Notes under the pieces: generated by a model
Seen by the model: only the letters and a program-made list of their open reading frames with translations
Database searches by the model: none
Told to the model about the DNA's origin: nothing
NCBI GenBank assembly: GCA_965202845.1
Contig: OZ241856.1
Span: forward strand, 682,001 to 746,000
Length of the DNA stretch: 64,000 nt
From: CBDATA01 sp965202845
Lineage (GTDB): Bacteria > Acidobacteriota > Vicinamibacteria > Marinacidobacterales > Marinacidobacteraceae
Direction: 5' to 3'
In this document: one piece after another, positions 1 through 8,842 of the stretch
Layout of the letters: each line of letters begins with the position of its first letter
Position numbering within the stretch: position 1 is the first letter of the stretch
Position numbers and translations under genes: made by a program

Positions 1-2
1 AC

Positions 3-584
3 AACGTGGTGATCGCCCGCTGCGAGTGGGATCCCTCGCTGGAGGGCAAGAGCCTGGGCGCCATCTTGCGGGAGCGCGGGCTTCCGGTCACGACCGACGA
101 GGGAGCGACCCTGGCGCTGGAACTCCAGGAAAAGGGCGGCTTCGGCGGCGTCTTCCACGCCATGCACGAGGACGACGTGCGACGGATCCTGACCCACCCG
201 CGCACCATGATCGCCTCGGACGGCGGGGTGGTCGCTCCCGGCGAGGGAGTCCCCCACCCGCGCAACTACGGAACCTTCGCCCGGGTGCTCGGCCTGTACG
301 TCCGGGAAGCCGGACTGCTCTCCTTCGAGGAGGCGATCCACAAGATGAGCCGGATGCCCGCCGACCGGCTGGGGATGGAGGATCGGGGCCGGATCGCCGA
401 GGGAGCGGTCGCCGACCTGGCGGCGCTGGATCCGGATGCGGTCGAGGAGCGCGCCGCGTTCGGCGACCCGCACCACTACGCGGTCGGAGTCCGCGATGTG
501 CTGGTGTCCGGCGTCTTCGTGCTGCGCGACGGAGAGGTGACCGGGGCCCGTCCCGGACGCGCGCTCCGCCACCCGGGGCGCTGA
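3..584 (+). CDS. N-acyl-D-amino-acid deacylase (D-aminoacylase), C-terminal part
   Basis: C-terminal 190-odd residues of an amidohydrolase of the N-acyl-D-amino-acid deacylase family; the start lies upstream of the window. These zinc enzymes hydrolyse N-acyl-D-amino acids to the free D-amino acid and a carboxylate. Visible marks are the SDGG segment that holds the conserved active-site Asp, then HPRNYGTFARVLG, the helix EEAIHKMSRMPADRLG and the closing beta segment with GAVADLAALDP, all typical of the family. The glycerol kinase gene starts 3 bp after the stop, so the two are probably co-transcribed without an obvious metabolic link. An enolase-superfamily protein of the N-acylamino-acid racemase type is encoded at 45331-46440. 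The family call is firm; the acyl and amino-acid specificity cannot be read here. Confidence 0.85.
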   Translation, partial: NVVIARCEWDPSLEGKSLGAILRERGLPVTTDEGATLALELQEKGGFGGVFHAMHEDDVRRILTHPRTMIASDGGVVAPGEGVPHPRNYGTFARVLGLYVREAGLLSFEEAIHKMSRMPADRLGMEDRGRIAEGAVADLAALDPDAVEERAAFGDPHHYAVGVRDVLVSGVFVLRDGEVTGARPGRALRHPGR

Positions 585-587
585 GGC

Positions 588-2093
588 ATGCCCGGGCGCG
601 TCGTCGCGGCCCTGGACCAGGGCACCACCAGCAGCCGCTGCCTGCTCTTCGACCGGCAGGGGCGGGTGCTCGGCTCGGCGCAGCGCGAACACCGTCAGCA
701 CACCCCGGACCGGGGCCTCGTCGAACACGACCCCGCCGAAATCCGGGACCGGGTGTTCGAGACCGCCGCCCTGGCGCTCGAATCGGCAGGGCTGACCGGA
801 CGGGACGTCGCCGCCGTCGGGATCACCAACCAGCGGGAGACCACCGTGGTCTGGGATCCGGGGACCGGCGAGCCGCTGGCGCCGGCGATCGTCTGGCAGG
901 ACGCCCGCACCCGGGCGCTCGCCGACCGGTTCGGGGAGCGGGTGGGGATCGAGCGGCTGCGGGAGCGCACCGGGCTGCCCCCCGCGACCTACTTTTCGGG
1001 TCCCAAGCTCCAGTGGCTGCTCGACAACACGCCGGGCCTCCGGGAGCGGGCGCGGGCCGGGAGGGCGGTCTTCGGCACCGTGGACTCCTGGCTCCTCTGG
1101 AATCTGACCGCCGACCGGCGCCACCGCACCGACGCCACCAACGCCAGCCGCACCCAGATGATGGATCTCGAGACTTGTCGGTGGAGTCCGGAACTCCTCG
1201 ATGCGCTGGGGGTTCCGGAGCGGATGCTGCCGGAGATCGCACCCTCGTCGGACCCGGAGGCCTTCGGGCGCACCAGCCCGGACGGCCCCTTCGGCGCCGC
1301 GGTTCCGATCGCCGGGATGATCGGCGACCAGCAGGCGGCGCTTCTGGGGCAGCAGCGCCGGCGTCCGGGGGAAGCCAAATGCACCTACGGAACCGGGGCC
1401 TTCCTCCTGCTGCACACCGGGAACCGTCCGGCGCCGTCCCGCTCCGGGATGCTCACCACCGTCGCCTACGCCGACCGGAGCGGGGTGGAGTACGCCCTGG
1501 AGGGCGCGGTCGCGGTGGCCGGATCGCTCGTCCAGTGGCTGCGGGACCAGCTCGGATTCGCCGAGACCGCGGCGGGGGTCGAACGGCTCGCGCTCGAGGT
1601 CCCCGACAGCGGCGGGGTCTGCATCGTCCCGGCGTTTTCGGGGCTGTTCGCTCCCTGGTGGCGGCCGGATGCGCGGGGAGTCATCTGCGGGCTGACCCGG
1701 TTCGCGGACCGCCGGCATCTGGCGCGCGCCGCCATCGAAGCCGCCGCGTTCCAGGTCGCCGAAGTGCTGGAGGCGATGCGCCGGGACTCCGGCCAGGCGA
1801 TCTCCGAGCTTCGGGTGGACGGCGGGATGACGGTTTCCGATCTCCTGCTGGGATTCCAGGCGGACATCCTCGGCATCCCGGTGGTGCGGCCGGTGCAGCG
1901 CGAGACCACCGCGCTGGGCGCGGCGACTGCGGCTGGCCTCGCGGTGGGGTTCTGGGAATCGGGCGCCGATCTGCGCGCCGCGCTCGCCGAGGACGCCCGT
2001 TTCGAGCCGCGGATGTCCGAAGCCGACCGGATCGCGCGGCTCGCCGACTGGCGTCGCGCGGTGGAGCGGAGCTTCGGCTGGGCGCGAAGCTGA
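588..2093 (+). CDS. glpK: glycerol kinase
   Basis: FGGY-family kinase of 501 residues, the usual glycerol kinase length. It phosphorylates glycerol with ATP to sn-glycerol 3-phosphate in the cytoplasm. Residues 10-17 are the N-terminal phosphate motif DQGTTSSR. Further marks are TNQRETTVVWD, the catalytic GDQQAALLGQ segment, CTYGTGAFLLLHTG and the C-terminal nucleotide-binding stretch GGMTVSDLLLGFQADILGIP. The ATG lies 3 bp after the deacylase stop. No glpF or glpD is present, so glycerol probably enters by another route or from lipid turnover. The TGA directly abuts the stop codon of the convergent ABC ATPase gene with no spacer. Whether E. coli-type allosteric control exists cannot be told. 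Confidence 0.95.
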   Translation: MPGRVVAALDQGTTSSRCLLFDRQGRVLGSAQREHRQHTPDRGLVEHDPAEIRDRVFETAALALESAGLTGRDVAAVGITNQRETTVVWDPGTGEPLAPAIVWQDARTRALADRFGERVGIERLRERTGLPPATYFSGPKLQWLLDNTPGLRERARAGRAVFGTVDSWLLWNLTADRRHRTDATNASRTQMMDLETCRWSPELLDALGVPERMLPEIAPSSDPEAFGRTSPDGPFGAAVPIAGMIGDQQAALLGQQRRRPGEAKCTYGTGAFLLLHTGNRPAPSRSGMLTTVAYADRSGVEYALEGAVAVAGSLVQWLRDQLGFAETAAGVERLALEVPDSGGVCIVPAFSGLFAPWWRPDARGVICGLTRFADRRHLARAAIEAAAFQVAEVLEAMRRDSGQAISELRVDGGMTVSDLLLGFQADILGIPVVRPVQRETTALGAATAAGLAVGFWESGADLRAALAEDARFEPRMSEADRIARLADWRRAVERSFGWARS

Positions 2094-3167
2094 CTACACC
2101 CGCCGGGTTTCGGCGACCGGCCAGTGGATCCGGACCCGGTCCCCCTCCCCGGCGAGGCGGGCCGCCATGCTGTTCCCGCGGGCCAGGAGGCGCTGCCCGC
2201 CCCGGACTTCCAGCGTCAGGTCCAGCCGGTCGCCCAGATAGACCACCTGCTTCACGACCGCGCCCATCGCGTTGAAGCCGGGAGTCGGGGGCGGGTGCCC
2301 GACCTCGACCGCTTCCGGGCGGACGCCCACCAGGACTCGCTCCTCCGCCGGGGTTTCCGGTTCCCGCGCCAGCTGGATGGGTTCGCCGCCGACCAGGCGG
2401 AAGGCGCCGGGCCGTTCGGGGTCCGGCTCGGCGGCGAGCAGGTTCGTCCGTCCCACGAAGTTGGCGACGAACTCGCTCGCCGGCCGGGCGTACAGATCCC
2501 GGGGCGCGGCGCACTGGTGGATGCGTCCCTCGTGGAGCACCGCCACCCGGTCGGCCACCGCCAGCGCCTCCTCCTGGTCGTGGGTCACCCAGACGGCGGT
2601 CGCCCGGAATTCCCGCTGCAGCCCGCCGACCAGCGAGCGGAGCTCCCGCCGGAGCGTGGCGTCGGCGCTGGAGAAGGGCTCGTCCAGCAGCAGCACCGAG
2701 GGGCGGATGGCGAGCGCCCGCGCCAGCGCCACCCGCTGGGCCTCGCCGCCCGAAAGCGCGCGCGGGTACTTGTCCTGGTGGGATTCGAGGCCGACCCGTT
2801 CCAGAAGCTGGTCGGCGATTTCGTTGGCCTCGTCGCGCGGAACCCCGCGCCGTTCCGGCCCGAAGGTGATGTTCCGCCGCACCGTCAGGTGCGGGAAGAG
2901 GGCGTGGTTCTGGAAGACCATGCCCACATTCCGTTTCTCCGGCGGCGTCCCGGCGCTTTCCGCGCCGTCGATCCAGATGGCGCCTCCGTCCGGTTCGAGG
3001 TGGCCGGCGATGCACCGCAGGATGGTGGACTTGCCGGACCCGCTCGGCCCGAGCAGGGCGACCCGCTCTCCCGGCTCCACCGCGAGGTCCACGTCGGCGA
3101 CCGCCTCTACGTCCCCGAACGACTTGCGGAGGCCGTCGAGAACCAGGCCCTTGCTGGCGAAGTCCAC
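2094..3167 (-). CDS. ABC transporter ATP-binding protein (PotA/FbpC-like)
   Basis: Cytoplasmic ATPase of 357 residues that powers the importer encoded just upstream in the operon. Residues 40-48 are the Walker A motif GPSGSGKST. The Q-loop region FQNHALFPHLTV, signature LSGGEAQRVALARALA, Walker B VLLLDEPFSSAD and switch THDQEEAL all follow in order. A C-terminal TOBE-like domain (GVRPEAVEVG) is typical of polyamine, iron, thiamine and phosphonate importers. I chose the GTG at 3167, 2 bp after the stop of the MmgE/PrpD gene, because the frame upstream of it reads across that gene. It is the last gene of a five-gene unit. The substrate is not evident from this subunit. Confidence 0.9.
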   Translation of the reverse strand: MDFASKGLVLDGLRKSFGDVEAVADVDLAVEPGERVALLGPSGSGKSTILRCIAGHLEPDGGAIWIDGAESAGTPPEKRNVGMVFQNHALFPHLTVRRNITFGPERRGVPRDEANEIADQLLERVGLESHQDKYPRALSGGEAQRVALARALAIRPSVLLLDEPFSSADATLRRELRSLVGGLQREFRATAVWVTHDQEEALAVADRVAVLHEGRIHQCAAPRDLYARPASEFVANFVGRTNLLAAEPDPERPGAFRLVGGEPIQLAREPETPAEERVLVGVRPEAVEVGHPPPTPGFNAMGAVVKQVVYLGDRLDLTLEVRGGQRLLARGNSMAARLAGEGDRVRIHWPVAETRRV

Positions 3168-3169
3168 GC

Positions 3170-4555
3170 TCAGTCGAAAAGGCGCGCCGACAGGGGCAGG
3201 CGGAAGGGGTCCGGGAGGGGGAGGTCCGCGGTCAGCCGGCGGAACCGGGCGCGGATGGGGGCTTCGGCGGGAGGAGGCCACGGCGCGTCGGCGGTCGCGC
3301 TCCGGGTCCGGCCGTCCGCCCGCTCGACCGTGAGCCGGGCGCGCCGCACCCGCTCGCCGGGGCGTCCGAATTCGCGGGGAACCACCCGGACGCGAGCGGC
3401 GCGTTCGCGGATTTCGGGTTCGTCGAACCCGGCGAAGTCTTCCGCTTCCAGGGGGCGCGCCGTTCCCATGCGGAGCGCGACGGCGGTGGGAATGTGCATC
3501 TGGGCGGCGATGGGGGAGCGCACCGGCTCCGCCCAGCCGGAGATGGTGGCCGAAAAGGAATACGTCTCGACCAGTATGGAATGCGCATCCTCCGGATCGA
3601 GGGATTCGAGCGCTTCCAGCGCCGGCTGGATGGCGCGGGAGCCGGGGTGCTTCTTGGGATGGACCTGGCGGATCGCGGCGGCGGCCTGCGCCGGGTCGAA
3701 CCGGTCGCCGGGAGTTTCGCCGACCGGTTCCGGGGTCGGGAATTCCGGGTCCAGCGCCGCCGCCGCGCCCAGCAGCTGCCCCCAGGCGCCGTAGAGCAGC
3801 TTCCCGGTCGCGCCCTCGGCGAAGGCCCGGTACGGGTGCGCCGGGATCGCGGCGTCGGCGCGCAGCAGCGCCCGGCGCATCGGTTCCGGCGCAAGCCCGG
3901 CGAGCCGCCCCACCGCGGCGGCGGAGGCGACCGGCGCGACGGCGCCCGGAGCGTGGATCCCGACGGGTTCCATCAGCGGGCCGAGCAGGCCGCGGCAGAA
4001 GGCGCCCACCCCGCATCCCGCCGCCAGCGCGTCCAGCAGGTCGGCGAGCGGGCGGTCCAGCGCCTGGGCGGCCGCGACCGCGGCGGCGGCGCACTCCGGC
4101 CCGGCATGCAGCTCCAGCGCGTCGCCGGCCAGCCGGTTCCAGAGGATCGCCGGGAAGAGCGGCGCCGCGGCGCGTCCCGCAACCGGGCGCCAGAGCCGGA
4201 CCGGAGAGCCGGTTCCCGATTCGAGCAACGCCGGGGCGTTCCGCGGCCGGAAGAGGGTTCCGGGAGCGGCGCCGATGGCCAGCGCGTCGGTGAGCCAGAC
4301 GCGCGCCGCCCGCCGGTCCGGAGCAGCGAACTGCGCGGTGGCGGCCCAGGCGGCGGCGTTGCGGAGTCCGGCGGTTCCCGCCAATTCCTCGAGGCGCGGC
4401 AGCGGGGGAGCGGCGAACGGATCCGGAACCGGCGATGCGTCCGTCGGCCCCGGCCAGGCGAAGCCGGCTTCGGCGATTCCGGGCGCCAGCGCGAACGCCC
4501 GCTCGAAGGGCGCCGGATCCCGTCCGGGAAGCGGGCCGAGGAAGTCAGCGTTCAT
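3170..4555 (-). CDS. MmgE/PrpD family protein inside an ABC operon
   Basis: Protein of 461 residues related to 2-methylcitrate dehydratase (PrpD) and cis-aconitate decarboxylase. Recognisable parts are RVWLTDALAIGAAPG, matching the family's early helix, the helices AALDRPLADLLDALAAGCG-like at about 155-175, then GIHAPGAVAPVASAAAVGRLAG, and the later IRQVHPKKHPGSRAIQPAL, equivalent to the family's conserved Lys/Pro/Cys-His segment. About 80 residues precede the first conserved helix. The ATG overlaps the stop of the binding-protein gene (ATGA), and the ATPase gene follows 2 bp downstream, so it is translated with the transporter. That position suggests it acts on the imported compound, perhaps a small di- or tricarboxylate. 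This is inference; the family has several activities and the substrate is unknown. Confidence 0.75.
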   Translation of the reverse strand: MNADFLGPLPGRDPAPFERAFALAPGIAEAGFAWPGPTDASPVPDPFAAPPLPRLEELAGTAGLRNAAAWAATAQFAAPDRRAARVWLTDALAIGAAPGTLFRPRNAPALLESGTGSPVRLWRPVAGRAAAPLFPAILWNRLAGDALELHAGPECAAAAVAAAQALDRPLADLLDALAAGCGVGAFCRGLLGPLMEPVGIHAPGAVAPVASAAAVGRLAGLAPEPMRRALLRADAAIPAHPYRAFAEGATGKLLYGAWGQLLGAAAALDPEFPTPEPVGETPGDRFDPAQAAAAIRQVHPKKHPGSRAIQPALEALESLDPEDAHSILVETYSFSATISGWAEPVRSPIAAQMHIPTAVALRMGTARPLEAEDFAGFDEPEIRERAARVRVVPREFGRPGERVRRARLTVERADGRTRSATADAPWPPPAEAPIRARFRRLTADLPLPDPFRLPLSARLFD

Positions 4556-5532
4556 TCGGCGAGCGCCTCCCGGCGGAAGCGGACGGTCCAGGCGGAGCGG
4601 AGCGCGCCCAGTGCCGCGACGTCCAGGTGCAGGAGCGCGTCGGGGGCGGGGAGTCCCTCGGGGAGCGGGACGTCCTCCCGGGCCGGAACCAGCTGGAGGT
4701 CCCGGGCCGCCGCTGTCTGCGCCTCCCTCGAGAACATGAAGTCGGCGAAGGCGCGCGCCAGCTCCCGGTTCGGGCCGCCGGCGACGATCTGGATGCCCTG
4801 GGGAAGCGCCGCCGCGCCCTCTTCGGGAGCGAGCCATGCCACCGGCGCTCCGGCGTCGGCGAGCTGGCGGGCCTGCGAGGGCAGCCCCAGGGTGAGCCAT
4901 GCCTCGCCCTGCGCCACCAGCTGGTTGTTCGCGGGTCCGCTGGCGCCGAACCGCAGAACGTTCCGGCGGAGGCCGGCGAGTCCCCCGAATCCGGCGTCGG
5001 CGTCGGTCTCGTCGCCGGTCGCGATCCGGGCGAGGACGCCGACGGTCAGCGGTCCGAGGGTGCTCCCGAAACTGAAGAGCGCGAGCCGCCCGGCGAGGCG
5101 GGGTTCGGCGAGCGCCGCCCACGACCGGGGCGGGTCCGGAAGGGCGTTGGCGTTGTAAAGGAAGCCGATGGCGGAAGCGAAGGCGGCGGGGAGCGCTCCC
5201 TGGGCGAAGCGGAAGGCGGGCGACGCGGCGGCGACTTCGGCGAGGTCGTCGTCCGGGCCCTCGATGAGGCCCTCCCGCGCCAGCAGCGTCGCCTCCCCGG
5301 CGTCGATCCAGAGGGCGTCCAGCGACGGGGCGCCGCGCTCGATGCGAACCCGGGCCGCCTGATCGCCGGAGCGAAGCCCGACCGCGACGATCCGCGCTCC
5401 GGCGCGCGCCTCGAAGGCGGGGGCGAAATGCGTCTCCAGATCGGCGATCCGACCGGGCGGAACGGCGACCACCAGATCGAGCGGACCGGCGCATGCGGGC
5501 AGGAAAAGCAGCAGGAGGAGGAGGCGGGTCAT
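4552..5532 (-). CDS. ABC transporter substrate-binding lipoprotein
   Basis: Periplasmic binding protein of 326 residues with a lipoprotein signal peptide: a Leu-rich hydrophobic core ending in the lipobox LPAC, so Cys14 is the predicted lipidation site. The rest resembles the iron/thiamine/polyamine type of solute-binding protein (AIGFLYNANALPDPPRSWAALA, then NRELARAFADFMFSREAQ). It would capture the solute and hand it to the two permeases. Both ends overlap neighbours by ATGA-type junctions: its ATG with the stop of the permease at 5529, its TGA with the ATG of the MmgE/PrpD gene. No ligand-defining motif can be read, so the substrate stays open. Confidence 0.85.
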   Translation of the reverse strand: MTRLLLLLLFLPACAGPLDLVVAVPPGRIADLETHFAPAFEARAGARIVAVGLRSGDQAARVRIERGAPSLDALWIDAGEATLLAREGLIEGPDDDLAEVAAASPAFRFAQGALPAAFASAIGFLYNANALPDPPRSWAALAEPRLAGRLALFSFGSTLGPLTVGVLARIATGDETDADAGFGGLAGLRRNVLRFGASGPANNQLVAQGEAWLTLGLPSQARQLADAGAPVAWLAPEEGAAALPQGIQIVAGGPNRELARAFADFMFSREAQTAAARDLQLVPAREDVPLPEGLPAPDALLHLDVAALGALRSAWTVRFRREALAE

Positions 5533-6323
5533 GCCGGGTTCCGGAGCGCTCCGGCGAGGCGGTCGGCCAGAAGCGCGGTCAGGGCGGTCGCCAGGATCGC
5601 CACGGTGGCGATGGCCGCGACCGTCGGGTCCTGATACCGGTCCACGTACTCGAAGATGGCGACCGGCAGGGTCACGGCGCGCCCGCTCACGAGGAGCAGC
5701 GACAGGTTGAAGTTGCCGAAGGAGATCACGAAGGCGAAGACCGCTCCCGCCACGATCCCGGAGCGGGCGTTCGGCAGGGTAATCAGGAACAGGGTCTCGA
5801 GCGGGCCGGCGCCCAGGCTCCGGGCGGCGGACTCCAGCTCCGGGTCGGCGGATTCCAGCGACGCCGCCACGCTTCGCACCACCCACGGCAGCGTGATCAG
5901 AAGGTGCGCCAGCGCCAGCGGCGTCAGCGTGCCGGCGATCTGCACCCCGGTCTGCCGGGCGAGCAGGCTCATGGAGGTGAGCAGTCCGGCGCCCAGCGCG
6001 AGCCCCGGCAGGCTGAGCGGGGAGAGCAGCAGTCCGAGCAGCAGCGAGCTCCCCGGAAGCCGCCCCCGAACCAGCCCGAGCGCGGCGGGGACGCCCAGCA
6101 GCAGGGCGGCGCCGGTGGAGAGGAGGCCGAGCGCCCCGCTGGTCGCGATCCCGGCGAGCAGCCGGGGGTGGTCGAGCAGTCCCGCGTACCACGCGAGGCT
6201 GAGACCCCGGGGCGGGATTTCGAGGACCGCAGTCGGGCTGAGCGAGTAGAGGAGGACGGCGAGCGGCGAAAGCAGGAGCACCGCGTAGCCCAAACCGTCG
6301 GCCAAGCGGAGGAGCAGCCTCAT
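5529..6323 (-). CDS. ABC transporter permease, second subunit
   Basis: Inner-membrane permease of 264 residues of the PotC/binding-protein-dependent type. It has about six hydrophobic segments and the cytoplasmic EAA loop (LESAARSLGAGPLETLFLITLPNARSGI) that docks onto the ATPase. The ATG at 6323 overlaps the stop of the other permease gene by ATGA, and its own stop overlaps the start of the binding protein. It pairs with the permease at 6320-7174 as a heterodimer. Substrate is undetermined, as for the whole importer. Confidence 0.9.
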   Translation of the reverse strand: MRLLLRLADGLGYAVLLLSPLAVLLYSLSPTAVLEIPPRGLSLAWYAGLLDHPRLLAGIATSGALGLLSTGAALLLGVPAALGLVRGRLPGSSLLLGLLLSPLSLPGLALGAGLLTSMSLLARQTGVQIAGTLTPLALAHLLITLPWVVRSVAASLESADPELESAARSLGAGPLETLFLITLPNARSGIVAGAVFAFVISFGNFNLSLLLVSGRAVTLPVAIFEYVDRYQDPTVAAIATVAILATALTALLADRLAGALRNPA

Positions 6324-7174
6324 GCGCCGAACCAGAGCGCGGTGCGGCGCCGACTGTGGAAGGCGGCGAGCGCCATCAGCCCCATCGCGGCGGCGAGCAG
6401 CAGCAGCGAGGCGGCGGCGGCGGTGGGCCAGTCGAAGGAAAGGGTCAGCTGTTCGTGGATTTCGAGAACCCAGGTGCGCATCCCGGCACCGCCCAGCAGC
6501 GCCGGGGTGGCGTAGGCGGAGAGGGCGCCCACCAGCACGAAGCTCCCGCCCGCCGCCAGCCCGGGCAGGGTGAGCGGCAGCGTGATCCGGAGGAACGTCG
6601 AAAACGGCGAGGCGCCCAGGCCGCGCGCCGCCTCGAGCAGCCGGGGCTCCACCCGGTCGAGGCTCGCCACCAGCGCCAGCGCCATGAACGGCAGGAAGGA
6701 CTCGGTGAGCGCCAGGACGACGGCGGTCTCGGTGTAGAGGAGCGAGGCGCGCTCGAGTCCGAACGCCTCGAGGGTCGCGCCGAGGAAGCCCTGCCGCCCC
6801 AGCAGCAGCACCCAGCCGTAGGCGCGCACCACGATGGACATGAGCAGCGGCGAGACCACCAGCAGGGTGCGGATGCGCCGTTCGAGGCCGGTCGAGCGGG
6901 TGATGAGCAGAGCCATCGGGTAGCCGAGAAGCGCGGTGGCGAGGGTGGTGAGGCCGGCGAGCCGCACGGTCCGCCCCATCACCGCCGGGAAGGGGTCTTC
7001 GAAGAGTCCGGCGAACGCCGCGAGGGTCGGGCCGCCCTCGAGGGGGGCGAGCGGACCCGGCGGCAGCAGCGCGAGATGGATCAGGACCCCGATGGGAACC
7101 GCCATGACCGCCGCGATGGCCAGCAGCGCCGGGAGCAGCAGCAGCGCGGCGAGCGTCCGGGAAACCCCCTCCAT
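6320..7174 (-). CDS. ABC transporter permease, first subunit
   Basis: Inner-membrane permease of 284 residues of the PotB type and first gene of the importer operon. Hydrophobic segments begin near residue 8. The EAA loop reads LLEAARGLGASPFSTFLRITLPLTLPGL. With the permease at 5529 it should form the translocation channel. The gene begins 9 bp after the stop of ilvD on the same strand, so it may be read from the ilvD transcript. The importer is unusual in gene order: permease, permease, binding protein, enzyme, ATPase. Confidence 0.9.
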   Translation of the reverse strand: MEGVSRTLAALLLLPALLAIAAVMAVPIGVLIHLALLPPGPLAPLEGGPTLAAFAGLFEDPFPAVMGRTVRLAGLTTLATALLGYPMALLITRSTGLERRIRTLLVVSPLLMSIVVRAYGWVLLLGRQGFLGATLEAFGLERASLLYTETAVVLALTESFLPFMALALVASLDRVEPRLLEAARGLGASPFSTFLRITLPLTLPGLAAGGSFVLVGALSAYATPALLGGAGMRTWVLEIHEQLTLSFDWPTAAAASLLLLAAAMGLMALAAFHSRRRTALWFGA

Positions 7175-7183
7175 CGTCGGGAT

Positions 7184-8824
7184 CTACGCGGTGGTGACCG
7201 CGCCCCGGCTCGCGGAGGCGACGTTCCGGGCGTAGCGGGCCAGAACTCCGGTGGCGAAGGGGTTGGGGGGCGGCGGCTTCGCGGCGCGCCCGGACTCCAT
7301 CTCCACGTCCAGCGAACGGGACTCCAGGTCGATGGCGATCCGGTCGCCGTCGCGCACCAGCCCGATCGGGCCGCCCGCCGCCGCCTCCGGGCTGATGTGG
7401 CCGACCATGAACCCGTGCGTCGCGCCGCTGAAGCGTCCGTCGGTGACGAGCGCCACCTGGTCGCCCAGCCCGCGCCCGATGACCGCGGCGGTGACGCCGA
7501 GCATCTCGCGCATCCCCGGTCCGCCGCGCGGCCCCTCGTAGCGGATCACGATCACGTCGCCGGCCCGGATGCGGCCGCTCTGGACCGCTTCGAACGCGGC
7601 CTCCTCGGAATCGAAGACCCGCGCCGGCCCCTCGTGCCGGGCGCGGTCGTGGCCGGCGAGCTTCAGGATCGCGCCTTCGGGGGCGAGGCTTCCATGCAAG
7701 AACGCCAATCCGCCGCGCGCCTTCACCGGCCGGGCTGCCGGACGGATGACCTCCTGCCCCTCGGTTTCCCTGGCGCCGGCGGCGAGTTCGAGGAGCGAAT
7801 CCCCGGTCACCGTCGGGGTGTCCTCGAGGGCGCCGAGTTCGTGCAGGCGGGCCGCCAGCAGCCTCATGCCGCCCGCCGCCTCCATCTCCGGCGCGGTGAA
7901 GCGGCCTCCCGGCTTCAGGTCGGCGAGCACCGGGACGCGGGCGCCGATCCCGTCGAGGTCGTCCAGGGTCAGACGGCTTCCCGCCTCGTGGGCGATGGCG
8001 AGCAGGTGGAGGGCGGCGTTGGTCGAGCCGGCGGTGGCGGAGACCGCCGCCCAGGCGTTGCGGAGCGCGTCCCGGGTCAGGAACCGGCGCGCCGTCCGTC
8101 CCTCCCGCAGCAGGTCCATGACGCTCGCCCCGGCGGCGCGGGCGGCGTCCGCCTTGCGCGGCGAGAGCGCCGGGATCTCGTTGCCGGTCATCGGCGAGAT
8201 GCCGAGGAAGGCGGTGGCGAGCGCCATCGTGTTCGCGGTGAACTGGCCCCCGCAGGCGCCGGCGCCAGGGCAGGCGGCGGCCTCCAGCTCCTCCAGCTCG
8301 GCGTCGGTCATCCGCCCGGCGGCGTGGGTTCCCACCGCCTCGAACACGTCCTGGATGGTCACCGAACGGCCGCGGTGGAGTCCCGGCGCGATGGAGCCGC
8401 CGTAGAGCATGAGCGAGGGGATGTCCAGGCGGGCGAGCGCCATCACCGTCCCCGGGATCGTCTTGTCGCACCCCGAAAGCGCCACCACCGCGTCCAGCAG
8501 GTGCCCGCGCGCCACCAGCTCGATGGAGTCGGCGACCACCTCCCGGGAAACCAGCGAGGCGCGCATGCCGGAAGTCCCCATGGCGATCGCGTCGGAGACC
8601 ACGATGGTGTTGAACTCGAGCGGGGTTCCGCCCGCCTCCCGGACCCCGGCCTTCACCTCTTCGGCCAGCTCCCGAAGGTGGCTGTTGCAGGGGGTGATTT
8701 CGGTCCAGGTGTTGGCGATGCCGACCAGCGGCTTGCGGATCGCCTCGGGCGAGAGTCCGGCGGCGCGGAGCATGGACCGCGCCGGAGCGCGACTCGGGCC
8801 GGTCTTGACTTCGTCGCTGCGCAT
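7184..8824 (-). CDS. ilvD: dihydroxy-acid dehydratase
   Basis: Dehydratase of 546 residues that converts 2,3-dihydroxy-3-methylbutanoate (and the methylpentanoate homologue) to the 2-oxo acid in branched-chain amino acid synthesis. The iron-sulfur ligand regions are visible: TPCNSH near residue 45, SGCDKTIPG and CPGAGACGG. Other family stretches are GIANTWTEITPC near the start and VTDGRFSGATHGFMVGHISPEA near the end. The length matches the shorter form of the family; E. coli IlvD is about 70 residues longer. No ilvB, ilvC or leu genes lie nearby. Some IlvD/EDD members act on sugar acids, but the motif set here favours IlvD. Confidence 0.9.
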   Translation of the reverse strand: MRSDEVKTGPSRAPARSMLRAAGLSPEAIRKPLVGIANTWTEITPCNSHLRELAEEVKAGVREAGGTPLEFNTIVVSDAIAMGTSGMRASLVSREVVADSIELVARGHLLDAVVALSGCDKTIPGTVMALARLDIPSLMLYGGSIAPGLHRGRSVTIQDVFEAVGTHAAGRMTDAELEELEAAACPGAGACGGQFTANTMALATAFLGISPMTGNEIPALSPRKADAARAAGASVMDLLREGRTARRFLTRDALRNAWAAVSATAGSTNAALHLLAIAHEAGSRLTLDDLDGIGARVPVLADLKPGGRFTAPEMEAAGGMRLLAARLHELGALEDTPTVTGDSLLELAAGARETEGQEVIRPAARPVKARGGLAFLHGSLAPEGAILKLAGHDRARHEGPARVFDSEEAAFEAVQSGRIRAGDVIVIRYEGPRGGPGMREMLGVTAAVIGRGLGDQVALVTDGRFSGATHGFMVGHISPEAAAGGPIGLVRDGDRIAIDLESRSLDVEMESGRAAKPPPPNPFATGVLARYARNVASASRGAVTTA

Positions 8825-8842
8825 GACGGTGGGGATTCCTTC

